Part shown: positions 26,821-35,557 of the stretch, piece by piece
Layout of the letters: each line of letters starts with the position of its first letter
How positions within the stretch are numbered: position 1 is the stretch's first letter
Origin: Winogradskyella sp. UBA3174
GTDB lineage: Bacteria; Bacteroidota; Bacteroidia; Flavobacteriales; Flavobacteriaceae
DNA: 62,719 nucleotides
Reading direction: 5' to 3'
Assembly: GCF_002364335.1 (NCBI RefSeq)
Contig: NZ_DEXW01000075.1
Span: 1-62,719 of the forward strand
Made by a program: the position numbers and the translations under genes
The notes under the pieces: model-generated
What the model saw: the letters and a program-made list of their open reading frames with translations, nothing else
Databases searched by the model: none
What the model was told of the DNA's origin: nothing

Positions 26821-26934
26821 GCGGTTAAGCAACTAAATTAGTAAACAAATACGGACTAGAGAAAATTACGAAGGAATTTTCCAGATAAGCACTAGCCAAA
26901 GCAATTAATTACACATCGTGTTGGCTAACGTACT
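26821..26934. repeat. Flavobacterial intergenic repeat element
   Basis: The segment includes CTAAATTAGTAAACAAATAC, the small hairpin GAAAATT/AATTTTC (26861-26867 with 26875-26881) and GTGTTGGCTAACGTAC at its end. Its AAATTAGTAAACAAAT core recurs at 26230-26246 (AATTTAGTAAACAAATCA). It immediately precedes the stop of the 190-residue membrane protein gene. The opposite side of that gene carries a related GTTTGCCAACA (27529-27539). Confidence 0.5.
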
Positions 26935-26935
26935 T

Positions 26936-27508
26936 TTATTCCGACTCATACATTTTTTTTCGTTCTTCGTTTGCTATTCGTTCTAATTCTTTATTCCTAG
27001 GGTCTTGCATTAGTTTTTTTTCAGCCTCAACATATTCTGGGAAATCTCGACATTGCAATTCCAAAAGGGTTTCATTTTTGGTAAATAGCATTAAAGTTCC
27101 AAATACTCCAATAATCAATATTCTAAACAGCAAATTTTTATAAAATTCAGCTTTTGTTTTTGAAAACTTAAAGATTGAGATTATCAAAATCGGAATTAAT
27201 CCTAAAAGTCCAACCATTAAATTCCAACTTCCGTAAGGCCACCTTTGATATTTGAATAAAATTCCAATAACTACTAACGATAAAGTAATTCCAGTAAGAA
27301 TTATTCCAGTTTTTCTTAGAGAGCTTTTTTTCTCTGTTAAGTCTTTCGTGATACTGTTCAAAAGTTTGAAACTAAAAAAGAAATAAATCAATGATAATAT
27401 GAATGCAGAAAGTGTAATTAAAAGAGCAGAATAAGGATAGTTCGTTATAAGTCCTAAGACCATAAGGAATATTGTTCCAAAACCCAGTATTTTTTCAATT
27501 TTGTTCAT
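26936..27508 (-). CDS. Five-to-six-helix membrane protein of unknown function
   Basis: The 190-residue protein has paired hydrophobic helices at about 8-45 (FGTIFLMVLGLITNYPYSAL), 65-85 (GIILTGITLSLVVIGILF), 96-113 (MVGLLGLIPILIISIF) and 125-145 (ILIIGVFGTLMLF). A charged C-terminus ends PRNKELERIANEERKKMYES. The family is not recognised. It is flanked on both sides by repeat sequence, as though carried as a unit. No operon partner is present. Confidence 0.65.
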   Translation of the reverse strand: MNKIEKILGFGTIFLMVLGLITNYPYSALLITLSAFILSLIYFFFSFKLLNSITKDLTEKKSSLRKTGIILTGITLSLVVIGILFKYQRWPYGSWNLMVGLLGLIPILIISIFKFSKTKAEFYKNLLFRILIIGVFGTLMLFTKNETLLELQCRDFPEYVEAEKKLMQDPRNKELERIANEERKKMYESE

Positions 27509-27665
27509 TTATGTATGTCGTTAGGGTGTGTTTGCCAACAATGGGATTTAGACTATATCCACATTATATGTGTCTTTAAACGAAGTTAGTTGAAAATTTT
27601 TGGAATCTAAAGTTAGAGAATACTTAACCTTCAGGATTTTAATTGGTTTTTCTTAACTTGTAAGC

Positions 27666-28472
27666 ATGAAAAAAATACTACAAATAGCAAACGGTTTAGC
27701 ATTAGGGTCTACCATTTTCATCAACTATTTATCTAATACTGGTCTTATGAATAACACCACAATTGGCGAAATTTCGGACGATTATAGATCGCTGTTTACT
27801 CCATCAGGTTACACCTTTGCTATTTGGGGAATTATCTATTTATTATTGTTTGGTTTTGCAATTTACCAAGGTCGTAGTCTTTTTGTGAAGGTAAAAAATG
27901 ATGATTTTATATTTAAAATAGGTTGGTGGTTTGTAGCATCTTGTGTCTTTAATTGCCTTTGGATATTTGCTTGGATTTATGAATATACAGGTTGGTCTTG
28001 CTTATTTATTTTCTTGTTATTGGCATCGCTGCTTAAAATTGTAACTAATAATCGCATGGAATTAGACGATGAGCCATTTCCTATTATCGCTTTTGTATGG
28101 TGGCCATTTGTAGTGTATGCTGGTTGGGTGACTGTAGCAAGTATTGCTAATGTTTCAACATACTTAATTAAAATTGGTTGGAATGGTTTTGGGCTTTCTG
28201 AGGTTACTTGGACTATTATTCTAATAACAATTGCCATAGTTATAAATCAATACATACTTTGGAAACGAAATATGCGCGAATTTGCTGTTGTTGGAGCTTG
28301 GGCTTTAATTGGTATCGGTAATGCAAATAAAGGTACTAACGCATCTATACTTTATTTTGCTTTCGCTGGTGCAGCCATTTTATTAATTTGTTGTGCAATC
28401 CATACCTATCAAAATAGAGCGACGAATCCGTTTATAAAATTAAAAGAGGCGATGAATTCTTCAAAGGCATAA
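27666..28472 (+). CDS. TspO/MBR-like tryptophan-rich membrane protein
   Basis: The 268-residue protein has about seven membrane helices and a high Trp and aromatic content. The segment FTPSGYTFAIWGIIYLLLFG matches the TspO/MBR core (F-x-P-x-x-x-F-x-x-W-x-x-Y). Later segments are FNCLWIFAWIYEYTGWSC and FVWWPFVVYAGWVTVASI. TspO relatives bind porphyrins or sterols and affect stress responses. This longer version is common in flavobacteria and its ligand is unknown. It precedes the RNA helicase but has its own upstream gap. Confidence 0.8.
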   Translation: MKKILQIANGLALGSTIFINYLSNTGLMNNTTIGEISDDYRSLFTPSGYTFAIWGIIYLLLFGFAIYQGRSLFVKVKNDDFIFKIGWWFVASCVFNCLWIFAWIYEYTGWSCLFIFLLLASLLKIVTNNRMELDDEPFPIIAFVWWPFVVYAGWVTVASIANVSTYLIKIGWNGFGLSEVTWTIILITIAIVINQYILWKRNMREFAVVGAWALIGIGNANKGTNASILYFAFAGAAILLICCAIHTYQNRATNPFIKLKEAMNSSKA

Positions 28473-28573
28473 TAAACATGCTTTTCATATTAGCCTCGCG
28501 ATAAATAAATGTAACTTCGCGCCAAATTAAAGGAGTGACCTAATTTATAGAGTTTGCTTCATAAACTTTATAT

Positions 28574-29857
28574 ATGTCATTTAAATCATTAGGCCTTTCT
28601 GAGCCGTTACTAAGAGCAATTAGTAAAAAAGGATACGAAATACCTTCACCTATACAAGCTAAAGCCATTCCTCCAGTATTAGAGGGTAAAGATGTCTTAG
28701 CATCAGCACAAACTGGTACTGGTAAAACAGCAGGTTTTACATTACCATTATTACATTTATTATCCGAAAACCCTAAAGATAAATATAGACCTATTAGAGC
28801 CTTAATTTTAACTCCAACGCGTGAGTTAGCAGCTCAGGTGTATGCCAATGTTAAGGAATATAGTGAGTTTTTAAACATAAAGAGTGCTGTTGTTTTTGGC
28901 GGAGTAAATCAAAAACCACAAGTTGCTACGATTAGACAAGGTATTGACGTTTTGGTTGCAACACCAGGTCGTTTATTAGATTTAGAAGGTCAAGGTGCAT
29001 TGTCTTTAAAACGTGTCGAAATTTTCGTTTTAGATGAAGCAGATCGCATGTTAGACATGGGTTTTTTACGCGATATAGAACGCGTTATGAAATTAATGCC
29101 AGACAAACGTCAAAACTTAATGTTCTCGGCAACCTTTTCTAAAGAAATAAAAAAGTTAGCCTATACTATTTTAAACAATCCAGTACAAGTAGAAGCGACA
29201 CCAGAAAATACAGCTGTTGAGGTTATAGAACAAAAAGTACATCGTGTTGCTAAAGGCAAAAAGACAGGTTTAATTATTAAGCTAATTTCTGAAGGTAACT
29301 GGAAACAAGTATTAGTATTTACCAGAACAAAACATGGTGCTAATAATCTTTGTAAAAAGATGATTGGAGCAGGTATTACAGCAGCAGCTATACATGGTAA
29401 TAAAAGCCAAGGAGCACGAACTAAAGCTTTAGCCGGATTTAAAACTGGATCTGTTAGAGTATTAGTAGCCACTGATATTGCAGCACGTGGTTTAGATATT
29501 CCTTTATTACCGCATGTTGTTAATTTTGAATTGCCTAATATTTCTGAAGATTACGTGCACCGAATTGGTAGAACAGGTAGAGCAGGAGCAAGTGGTGAGG
29601 CCATATCTTTAGTAAGTGCAGATGAGACAAGTTACTTACGTAGTATTGAAAAGCTTATTGACATGAGAATTGATGTCGAAATTATTGAAGGTTTTGAGCC
29701 AGATCCTAATGCATCAACTGAGCCTATTAAACAAGGTCAGAATAGAAGCCAAGGACGTGGTCGTAACTCTAGTTCTAATTCGAGAAGCTCAGGAAATACA
29801 AGAACAACTAACCGAAATAAGAGCGGTAATAGACGTCGTAGCGATAACCGAAGTTAA
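28574..29857 (+). CDS. DEAD-box RNA helicase, RhlE type
   Basis: The 427-residue protein has every DEAD-box motif visible: Q motif (FKSLGLSEPLLRAISKKGYE, then PSPIQAKAIP), I AQTGTGKT, Ia PTRELAAQ, II DEAD, III SAT, V ATDIAARGLD and VI HRIGRTGRAG. The last 45 residues form a low-complexity Arg/Ser/Asn tail. It remodels RNA duplexes, probably rRNA or mRNA, often in cold adaptation. It starts a tight unit with two small genes whose start codons are GTG and TTG. Confidence 0.96.
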   Translation: MSFKSLGLSEPLLRAISKKGYEIPSPIQAKAIPPVLEGKDVLASAQTGTGKTAGFTLPLLHLLSENPKDKYRPIRALILTPTRELAAQVYANVKEYSEFLNIKSAVVFGGVNQKPQVATIRQGIDVLVATPGRLLDLEGQGALSLKRVEIFVLDEADRMLDMGFLRDIERVMKLMPDKRQNLMFSATFSKEIKKLAYTILNNPVQVEATPENTAVEVIEQKVHRVAKGKKTGLIIKLISEGNWKQVLVFTRTKHGANNLCKKMIGAGITAAAIHGNKSQGARTKALAGFKTGSVRVLVATDIAARGLDIPLLPHVVNFELPNISEDYVHRIGRTGRAGASGEAISLVSADETSYLRSIEKLIDMRIDVEIIEGFEPDPNASTEPIKQGQNRSQGRGRNSSSNSRSSGNTRTTNRNKSGNRRRSDNRS

Positions 29858-29860
29858 GAA

Positions 29861-30076
29861 GTGACTAAAGCATTAAAAGATAAAATCATTGAAGTTTGTG
29901 AGCAAAAAATCGTTAAGAAAGGCACCAATGTAGGTATGTCATTTTATGCGTTTTTCAAGAATAAAAATGATAATTCAGAGTTGTTGATGGAAGCTGCTAC
30001 TTGGTGGATTGAAACACATAAGTTAGATCATTTTGAAAAGGCCATAAAAATTAAAGAACTCGTTAAAGACTTATAG
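29861..30076 (+). CDS. Small DUF6500-like protein
   Basis: The protein has 71 residues, starting at GTG 29861-29863, four bases after the helicase stop. It reads TKALKDKIIEVCEQKIVKKG, then NVGMSFYAFFKNKNDNSELL and MEAATWWIETHKLDHFEKAI, a compact conserved sequence I associate with DUF6500. The function is unknown. The tight spacing to the helicase and to the next gene suggests translational coupling and perhaps a role in nucleic-acid handling. Confidence 0.7.
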   Translation: MTKALKDKIIEVCEQKIVKKGTNVGMSFYAFFKNKNDNSELLMEAATWWIETHKLDHFEKAIKIKELVKDL

Positions 30077-30077
30077 T

Positions 30078-30305
30078 TTGTCAACACAACCCAACAACCC
30101 ATTACACGGCATAAAATTAGAGCAAATTGTTACTAACCTAGAAGCACATTACGGTTGGGAGTATATGGGTTACGAGATTAATATTCGTTGTTTTACGCAA
30201 GATCCTTCCGTGAAATCTAGTCTTAAATTTTTACGACGCACTCCTTGGGCACGTACTAAGGTTGAAGACATGTATTTAAATATGTTGAAAAATAAAAAAG
30301 ACTAG
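30078..30305 (+). CDS. VF530 family DNA-binding protein
   Basis: The protein has 75 residues from a TTG (30078-30080), two bases after the previous stop. It matches the VF530/DUF2132 family: NPLHGIKLEQIVTNLEAHYG, WEYMGYEINIRCFTQDPSVK, SSLKFLRRTPWARTKVEDMY. The family is a small helical fold reported to bind DNA. No in-frame ATG exists before the conserved NPLHG block, which supports the TTG start. It is probably co-transcribed with the helicase. Confidence 0.88.
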   Translation: MSTQPNNPLHGIKLEQIVTNLEAHYGWEYMGYEINIRCFTQDPSVKSSLKFLRRTPWARTKVEDMYLNMLKNKKD

Positions 30306-30355
30306 TTTTTTATTCGTCATTATTAAAATATAAGAACGATTAAAGCACTTTGTAA

Positions 30356-31660
30356 TTACTTACTCTTACTAAGCGCACTGTAAACGATTTTCTCTAATTC
30401 AGTATTAATCTCATTGTTGTATTGCGATTGAAGTACTTGTCGTAACTGAATAACAATTAACTCATTAGTAGGGTCTATCCAAAAAGTAGTGCTAAAAGCT
30501 CCACCCCAACTGTAAGTGCCGTCTGGTCTTCTAGGGTGGCTATTTGCAACGTCAAAACCAAAACCAAATTTAGCTTTTCCCCAAGGATAGGTAATGGTGT
30601 CAATTTGATTTTTATGCATAGACTGAGCGGTTTCAGCTTTTAAAATTCGCCTACCTCCAAGAGTTCCATCATTTAGCATAGCTTGGCAAAATAAGAAATA
30701 ATCGCGTGCTGTACCTGTCATACCACTACCACCAGAAAAATAGGTTTTTGCTCCTTGAGTTGGGTAATTAGCATTATACATTGTACCCATATCATCAGGT
30801 GTTTGCGTAATTTTACCATCTAAGGTCGATACAAATATTTTGGTTAGATCTTTAGTTAAAGAATCATTAAAATAGAAATCAAGTTTATCTATCTCTAAAG
30901 GTTTCGTAATATTCTCTCGGATATAATCATTTAATTTTTGTCCTGACGCAACTTCAACAACACGGCCTAAAACATCTGTATTAAGCCCATACATCCACTT
31001 TTCTCCTGGTTGATGCATCAATGGTAAATTACCCAATTTACTACACGTTTGCTCAATAGTCATTGGTAAATATGTGCTTAGATCTGGAATATTATTTTTA
31101 GCGAGTATTGCACCATTTACTCTAGGATTCATAAATCCATAAGGTACACCTGCAGTATGCGTTAACAAATGTCTTATGGTTGGTATTGTTTTAGAAGGTG
31201 AGCTTGTCCAAGTCGTATCTTTAAAATTAAAGTTGGTGATGACATTTGTCTCATTAAACGACGGAATGTATTTCCCAATAGGATCATCCAAATTAATTTC
31301 ACCAGTTTCAATTAATTGCATAGCAGCAACTGAAACTAGAGGTTTTGTCATTGATGCCATTCTAAATAAATGATCTTTTCTGTACGGTTCTGTTCTTGCA
31401 GAATCGGACCAGCCTATTTCAGATTCATAAATAATTTTACCATTTTTTGCAATTAGTGTAACAGCACCAGGAAATTTTTTAGCATCTATAAAATCCATTA
31501 CCATTTTTTCGATTTTGGCTAAAGTATCCTTTGCTACACCAACTTCACTCGGTTTTGCAAACTTAAATTTTTCTACTAGGGTAACGTCTTTGATTTCGCT
31601 TTTACAAGCGCATAGTAGAAGTAAAGTGATAAGCGTAATACTAATGTTAGAATATTTCAT
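30356..31660 (-). CDS. Serine hydrolase lipoprotein, class C beta-lactamase fold
   Basis: The protein has 434 residues. The lipoprotein signal ends LLLLCAC, with the lipidated Cys at about 19. The body is of the beta-lactamase/esterase EstB type: catalytic SMTK (Ser103-Lys106) in FRMASMTKPLVSVAAMQLIE, a Tyr-x-Asn at YGLNTDVLG, and GGSGMTGTARDY in the C-terminal half. Substrates of such proteins range from D-aminopeptides to esters. True beta-lactam resistance is not implied. The protein is predicted to be anchored in the outer or inner membrane, facing the periplasm or surface. Confidence 0.9.
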   Translation of the reverse strand: MKYSNISITLITLLLLCACKSEIKDVTLVEKFKFAKPSEVGVAKDTLAKIEKMVMDFIDAKKFPGAVTLIAKNGKIIYESEIGWSDSARTEPYRKDHLFRMASMTKPLVSVAAMQLIETGEINLDDPIGKYIPSFNETNVITNFNFKDTTWTSSPSKTIPTIRHLLTHTAGVPYGFMNPRVNGAILAKNNIPDLSTYLPMTIEQTCSKLGNLPLMHQPGEKWMYGLNTDVLGRVVEVASGQKLNDYIRENITKPLEIDKLDFYFNDSLTKDLTKIFVSTLDGKITQTPDDMGTMYNANYPTQGAKTYFSGGSGMTGTARDYFLFCQAMLNDGTLGGRRILKAETAQSMHKNQIDTITYPWGKAKFGFGFDVANSHPRRPDGTYSWGGAFSTTFWIDPTNELIVIQLRQVLQSQYNNEINTELEKIVYSALSKSK

Positions 31661-31803
31661 TTTGAGTTGGTTATTTTATTTATTGTGTATGGTTAATTGT
31701 TGTCTTCTAAGTGTCTAATAATTATTTTTCTTTTGTCAATTGATCTTTTTGTTTATTTTCCATTTTCTAAAATTATTGCTAACGTTTATAGATGGTGTCA
31801 TCT

Positions 31804-32333
31804 TTAATCCAATTTTGAATAAATATCCAAACTAATAAATTTCCCATTTTTAATTTCACAATCTTTCATAGTGCCTTCTAACTTAAATTGAAGTTTTGCA
31901 AGAGCCTTTTTACAATTATTATTTTCAGTTTCTACAAAACCTTCAATTCTATGTATTCCCATATTATTGAAAGCGTGATTAAAGATAAGTGGCATTGTTT
32001 CTGTCATAAGTCCTTTTCCCAATTTTCTGTTAACAACCAAAAACCAATTTCTGCTTTTTTATTTTCTTTACTCAAATCGTTTAATCCTCCTGCTCCAAGA
32101 AACCGTCCATCATCTTTTGAACAAACAGCCCACCAAATTCCGTTTTTATTTTTTTCAAGATTAGCAAACCAAATCATTTGTTCTTTTGTTGCTTCCATAC
32201 TATCGAAACTGATTCCATAATACTTTATAATATCTGGGTGAGAAAGGCCTTTAAAAACATGTTCTAAATCCGAATCAACAAATTGTCTCAAGATTACTCT
32301 TTTAGATTCTAGAATTGGAAATTTGCTTTTCAT
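31804..32333 (-). pseudogene. GNAT acetyltransferase broken by a one-base deletion
   Basis: The N-terminal part (32333-32007) reads SKRVILRQFVDSDLEHVFKG and ends AEIGFWLLTENW before frameshifting. The C-terminal part (to 31804) continues GKGLMTETMPLIFNHAFNNM and GIHRIEGFVETENNNCKKAL. Together they form a RimJ/RimL-type acetyltransferase of about 176 residues. The break lies at a run of three C's on the plus strand (32018-32020). One additional base there would restore NWGKGLMTE. Either a real lesion or a homopolymer sequencing error would give this pattern. Confidence 0.85.
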
Positions 32334-32364
32334 TTTATTTTTGATTTTTAATGATATATAGCAT

Positions 32365-32417
32365 TTGGTATAGCAATTTTAGTTAGTTAGGACTAGCAAT
32401 AAATTATATACGGTGTG
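32365..32417. repeat. Dispersed repeat, copy B
   Basis: TTGGTATAGCAATTTTAGTT followed by AGTTAGGACTAGCAATAAATTATATACGG in separate short blocks parallels 26285-26345. It lies between the broken GNAT gene and a truncated DUF6090-like gene. Confidence 0.45.
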
Positions 32418-32429
32418 GTGCTTTAGTTA

Positions 32430-32603
32430 TTAATCAACTTCTAAATTTATTAATATTTTTATTTTTTTGAGATTATTTATCTGTAGAGCTATCAAAATCC
32501 CAATAAACATTAGCACAATTTCACCAATGGCATATTTTAAATATTTTCCAGTTTTATTTTTCCCCATAAGGTCATATCGAATTTTTCTAAAGAATTTTAT
32601 CAT
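32430..32603 (-). pseudogene. Truncated DUF6090-like membrane protein
   Basis: The ATG at 32601-32603 opens MIKFFRKIRYDLMGKNKTGK and continues YLKYAIGEIVLMFIGILIAL, then QINN. This is the highly conserved start of the flavobacterial DUF6090 family (one N-terminal membrane helix, normally about 230-260 residues). After QINN the sequence departs from the usual NWNE motif and stops at codon 58, so only the N-terminal quarter remains. Confidence 0.75.
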
Positions 32604-32632
32604 TGGTTAGCGGTTTGTGGTAATGAAACACA

Positions 32633-32670
32633 ATAATGGGGATATAAACAATAGTCTATATCCCCATTAT
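32633..32670. terminator. 14-bp perfect hairpin
   Basis: ATAATGGGGATATA (32633-32646) pairs with TATATCCCCATTAT (32657-32670) around a 10-nt loop. It stands between YitT and the truncated gene. It has no long T run, so it may be a bidirectional terminator or a remnant repeat end. Confidence 0.45.
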
Positions 32671-32730
32671 ATAAACAGTGACGAAGTTAAAATAATAATA
32701 GCTCAATTATATACGTAACTTTACTTGTAT

Positions 32731-33621
32731 TTATAGTTTTGGTAACTTTTTATTCTTCTTTTTATCTAAGTAATGTCTGAGAATACCACCTTTAACTGAG
32801 TTCACATCAAATTCTACGATAAAGGCATTTTCATCAATATCTTCAATAATACGATGCATCTTTTTTATATCAATACGGTTAATGATGGTATGTATAATAT
32901 CAAAATCTTCTTGGTGACCTTGGCTGCCATAACCTCGTGAGCCTTTGTAAGATGTTAAGCCAGTTCCTAACTCTTTTATTATGGCTAATTTTATGGTTTT
33001 ATATTCTTTAGATACAATGGTAACACCAATAAAATCTTCAAAACCTTCAATAATTAAATCTGTGACTTTAGCTGTAACGATATAGGTTAAGATAGAGTAT
33101 AGGGCAACTTCTACAGAAATTACATAAGCGGTAATACTAAATAATATAATATTTAAGACGAGTATAACTTGCCCAATGCTAAAGCCAAATCTATCGTTAA
33201 GATAAATGCCCAAAATTTCTGAGCCGTCTAAAACCGAGCCATTACGTATAGCAATACCAATACCTGCACCTAAAAATAAACCGCCAAAAATGGCAATTAG
33301 TAATTTGTCGTTGGTTACCGTCCCAAAATTTTCAAAATGAATAAATAAAGCTAAACCTGCAATACTGATAATAGATTTTATAACAATGCGCTTAGATACG
33401 GTATAATAGCCTAATATTAAAAAAGGAATACTAAACATAAGCAGTAAGATAGATAAACTAATATCTACCTGAGTACGCACTAAAAGCGCCATGCCAGTAA
33501 CACCACCATCTAAAAATCCGTTGGGTAAAAGAAAGGCTTTTAAGCCAATACTTGCTAGTATAATTCCGAATGCAATTTGAACATATTCTGAAATGAGTCG
33601 GTAAGTTTTTGAATGCTTCAA
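32731..33621 (-). CDS. YitT family membrane protein
   Basis: The 296-residue protein has five to six membrane helices in the first 195 residues (FGIILASIGLKAFLLPNGFL, DGGVTGMALLVRT, GGLFLGAGIGIAIRNGSVLD). A C-terminal cytoplasmic DUF2179 domain (about 210-285) contains YKGSRGYGSQGHQEDFDIIH and IDENAFIVEFDVNSVKGG. This DUF161/DUF2179 combination defines the YitT family. The transported substrate, if any, is unknown. It follows the amidohydrolase by 138 bp on the same strand. Confidence 0.92.
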   Translation of the reverse strand: MKHSKTYRLISEYVQIAFGIILASIGLKAFLLPNGFLDGGVTGMALLVRTQVDISLSILLLMFSIPFLILGYYTVSKRIVIKSIISIAGLALFIHFENFGTVTNDKLLIAIFGGLFLGAGIGIAIRNGSVLDGSEILGIYLNDRFGFSIGQVILVLNIILFSITAYVISVEVALYSILTYIVTAKVTDLIIEGFEDFIGVTIVSKEYKTIKLAIIKELGTGLTSYKGSRGYGSQGHQEDFDIIHTIINRIDIKKMHRIIEDIDENAFIVEFDVNSVKGGILRHYLDKKKNKKLPKL

Positions 33622-33759
33622 TAGTTTAGTTTTACATATTGAAAGTTACGAAACCTAAACTAATTTAATAATTTTTGAAGCATAAAAAAAAGCCCACTCA
33701 AATTAAAGAATAAGCTTTGTTTAGATCACCAATTAGAGTGCTTATTTAGTATAATTTTT

Positions 33760-35481
33760 TTATTGATTTAGCTTGAATAAAGATTTGCCTTCTTTAATAG
33801 TTTCTAAAACAATAATATTCTTAATATCATCTGGTTTTACCTTCAACGGGTTTTTATTTAGAATCACTAAGTCTGCTAATTTTCCGACTTCTAAGGTCCC
33901 TTTTAAATCTTCTTCAAAATGTTGAAAAGCAGACCAAATCGTTATGGCTTTTAAGGCTTCGTAGGCTGATAATCTTTCGTTTGGTCCAATCACTTTTCCA
34001 GATCGCGATGTTCTATTCACAGCAGTCCAAACTACGCGCATTAAATTTGGTAACGCCACTGGAGCATCTGTATGTATTGTAATATTTAAACCTTTATTTA
34101 AGGCTGTTTTTACAGGGCTAATTTTATTTCCTAAGGAGTCTCCAATGATTTCTTTATGCCAATCTCCCCAATAAAAGGTATGTAAAGGGAACAAAGAGTT
34201 GATCACGTTTAGCTCTTTATAGGCATCTAATTGATCTTCTCTGATATATTGTCCATGTATTAAAACATTTCTTCGGTCGTTATTGCCATACTTATCAGCA
34301 ATCGGTTTCATGGTTCGTAGCATTTGATCCATAGCGGCATCACCATTGGCATGGGTTAAAATTTGCCAATTATTTTTGAATGCTTTTTCATAAATGGCTG
34401 TAACGTCTTCATCTTTTGGAAGTGCAGGGTAGCCTAAATAATCCTTATCAGCTCCATCAGGTGGTAAAAGATAGGGTTCTGTGCGCCACGCTGTTCTTCC
34501 TTGTGGAGAACCATCTAAGGTTAGCTTTAATCCTCCAATGCGATAATGATTATTATAGGTTTTACTATTCCATTTAGAATCCATATGTTGCGAAAAAGCA
34601 TAATCTATATAAGATATCACATCTATTTTCCAAAAGTCTTTTTCCGCAAATGCAGCAAGTAAATCATGCTGTTCCATCGCACGACCTTCTTGTGCTGTGG
34701 TGTAGCCATAAGATAATGCCATATCCTGACCAGCTGTCATTAACTTTAGAAGGGCTTCCTCTGAGGCTGGTGTTAGTGCCTTAGAATAATTTGGAATAGC
34801 AGCAAGTTCTTCTAAAACACCATTAGGTTCTTGGCTGTTTGGAAGTCTTCTTATAATGCCACCTTCTGGATCCTTTGTTTCGGAAGTTATTGCTAACATT
34901 TCGAGTCCTTTTGAATTTAATGATGCAAAATGACCAGAGATATGAATAACCATAATCGGATATTCGGTAGATACTTTATCTAAATCTTCTTTAGTTGGAA
35001 ATCGTTTCTCTTCCAAAACAGAATCATCAAATCCGCTACCGAAAATCCATCCTGTAAGCGCTCTGTTTTCTTCAGTGTTCCATTCCTTTAAGATAGCAAT
35101 AAGCGCAGGAATATTATTTGCCCCAGCATCTGGTGGCGGCAATATTTGAGCACCAATGGCTTGAATACCAAAATTAGCAAAGTGAGCATGCCCATCTATA
35201 AGACCTGGTAAAAGTGTTTTTCCTTTGAGATCTATCATTTGGTGTCCTATGCCAGCGACTTCCATTGCTTTTTTGCTATCACCAACAAAGATTATTTTCC
35301 CGTCTTTTTCAACTAAAGCGTCTTTATACGATGGGCTATTGCCAACCATGTCTAGAATGTCACCATTATAATAGACTATAGGAGTTTTAGATGAATTTGA
35401 AGTCTTGTTTAGAAGTTTAACATCGTCTTTACATCCTAAAAACAATAGACCGACTAGAAATAAATAAAGTGAATTTTTCAT
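33760..35481 (-). CDS. Amidohydrolase lipoprotein (YtcJ-like, M38 superfamily)
   Basis: The start at ATG 35479-35481 gives MKNSLYLFLVGLLFLGCKDD, a lipoprotein signal. A start 20 codons upstream is open but would bury the signal. The body is a metal-dependent amidohydrolase with the first metal ligands in LLPGLIDGHAHFANFG. Later motifs are ILTHANGDAAMDQML, NVLIHGQYIREDQLD and TIHTDAPVALPNLMR, and the C-terminal beta domain ends GTLEVGKLADLVILNKNP. This is the YtcJ/NfdA-type subfamily (N-substituted formamide or imidazolone-like substrates). The natural substrate is unknown. It lies 76 bp after trpA. Confidence 0.9.
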   Translation of the reverse strand: MKNSLYLFLVGLLFLGCKDDVKLLNKTSNSSKTPIVYYNGDILDMVGNSPSYKDALVEKDGKIIFVGDSKKAMEVAGIGHQMIDLKGKTLLPGLIDGHAHFANFGIQAIGAQILPPPDAGANNIPALIAILKEWNTEENRALTGWIFGSGFDDSVLEEKRFPTKEDLDKVSTEYPIMVIHISGHFASLNSKGLEMLAITSETKDPEGGIIRRLPNSQEPNGVLEELAAIPNYSKALTPASEEALLKLMTAGQDMALSYGYTTAQEGRAMEQHDLLAAFAEKDFWKIDVISYIDYAFSQHMDSKWNSKTYNNHYRIGGLKLTLDGSPQGRTAWRTEPYLLPPDGADKDYLGYPALPKDEDVTAIYEKAFKNNWQILTHANGDAAMDQMLRTMKPIADKYGNNDRRNVLIHGQYIREDQLDAYKELNVINSLFPLHTFYWGDWHKEIIGDSLGNKISPVKTALNKGLNITIHTDAPVALPNLMRVVWTAVNRTSRSGKVIGPNERLSAYEALKAITIWSAFQHFEEDLKGTLEVGKLADLVILNKNPLKVKPDDIKNIIVLETIKEGKSLFKLNQ

Positions 35482-35557
35482 TGAATATTGATGGATTTTT
35501 TTAATTAAAAATGAATAACTAAAATAATGATTTTCAATCAAATAAACTACAAATAAT

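Noticed and set aside
26821..27560. Possible integron cassette with attC site around the 190-residue membrane protein gene
   Set aside because: The flanking GTTGGCTAACG and GTTTGCCAACA sequences do not fit the RYYYAAC/GTTRRRY core pairs, no second core pair could be found, and there is no integrase in the window.
30356..31660. Beta-lactam resistance gene
   Set aside because: The SxxK and YxN motifs place it in the broad class C/EstB serine hydrolase family, most members of which are esterases or peptidases. Nothing specific to beta-lactamase activity is visible.
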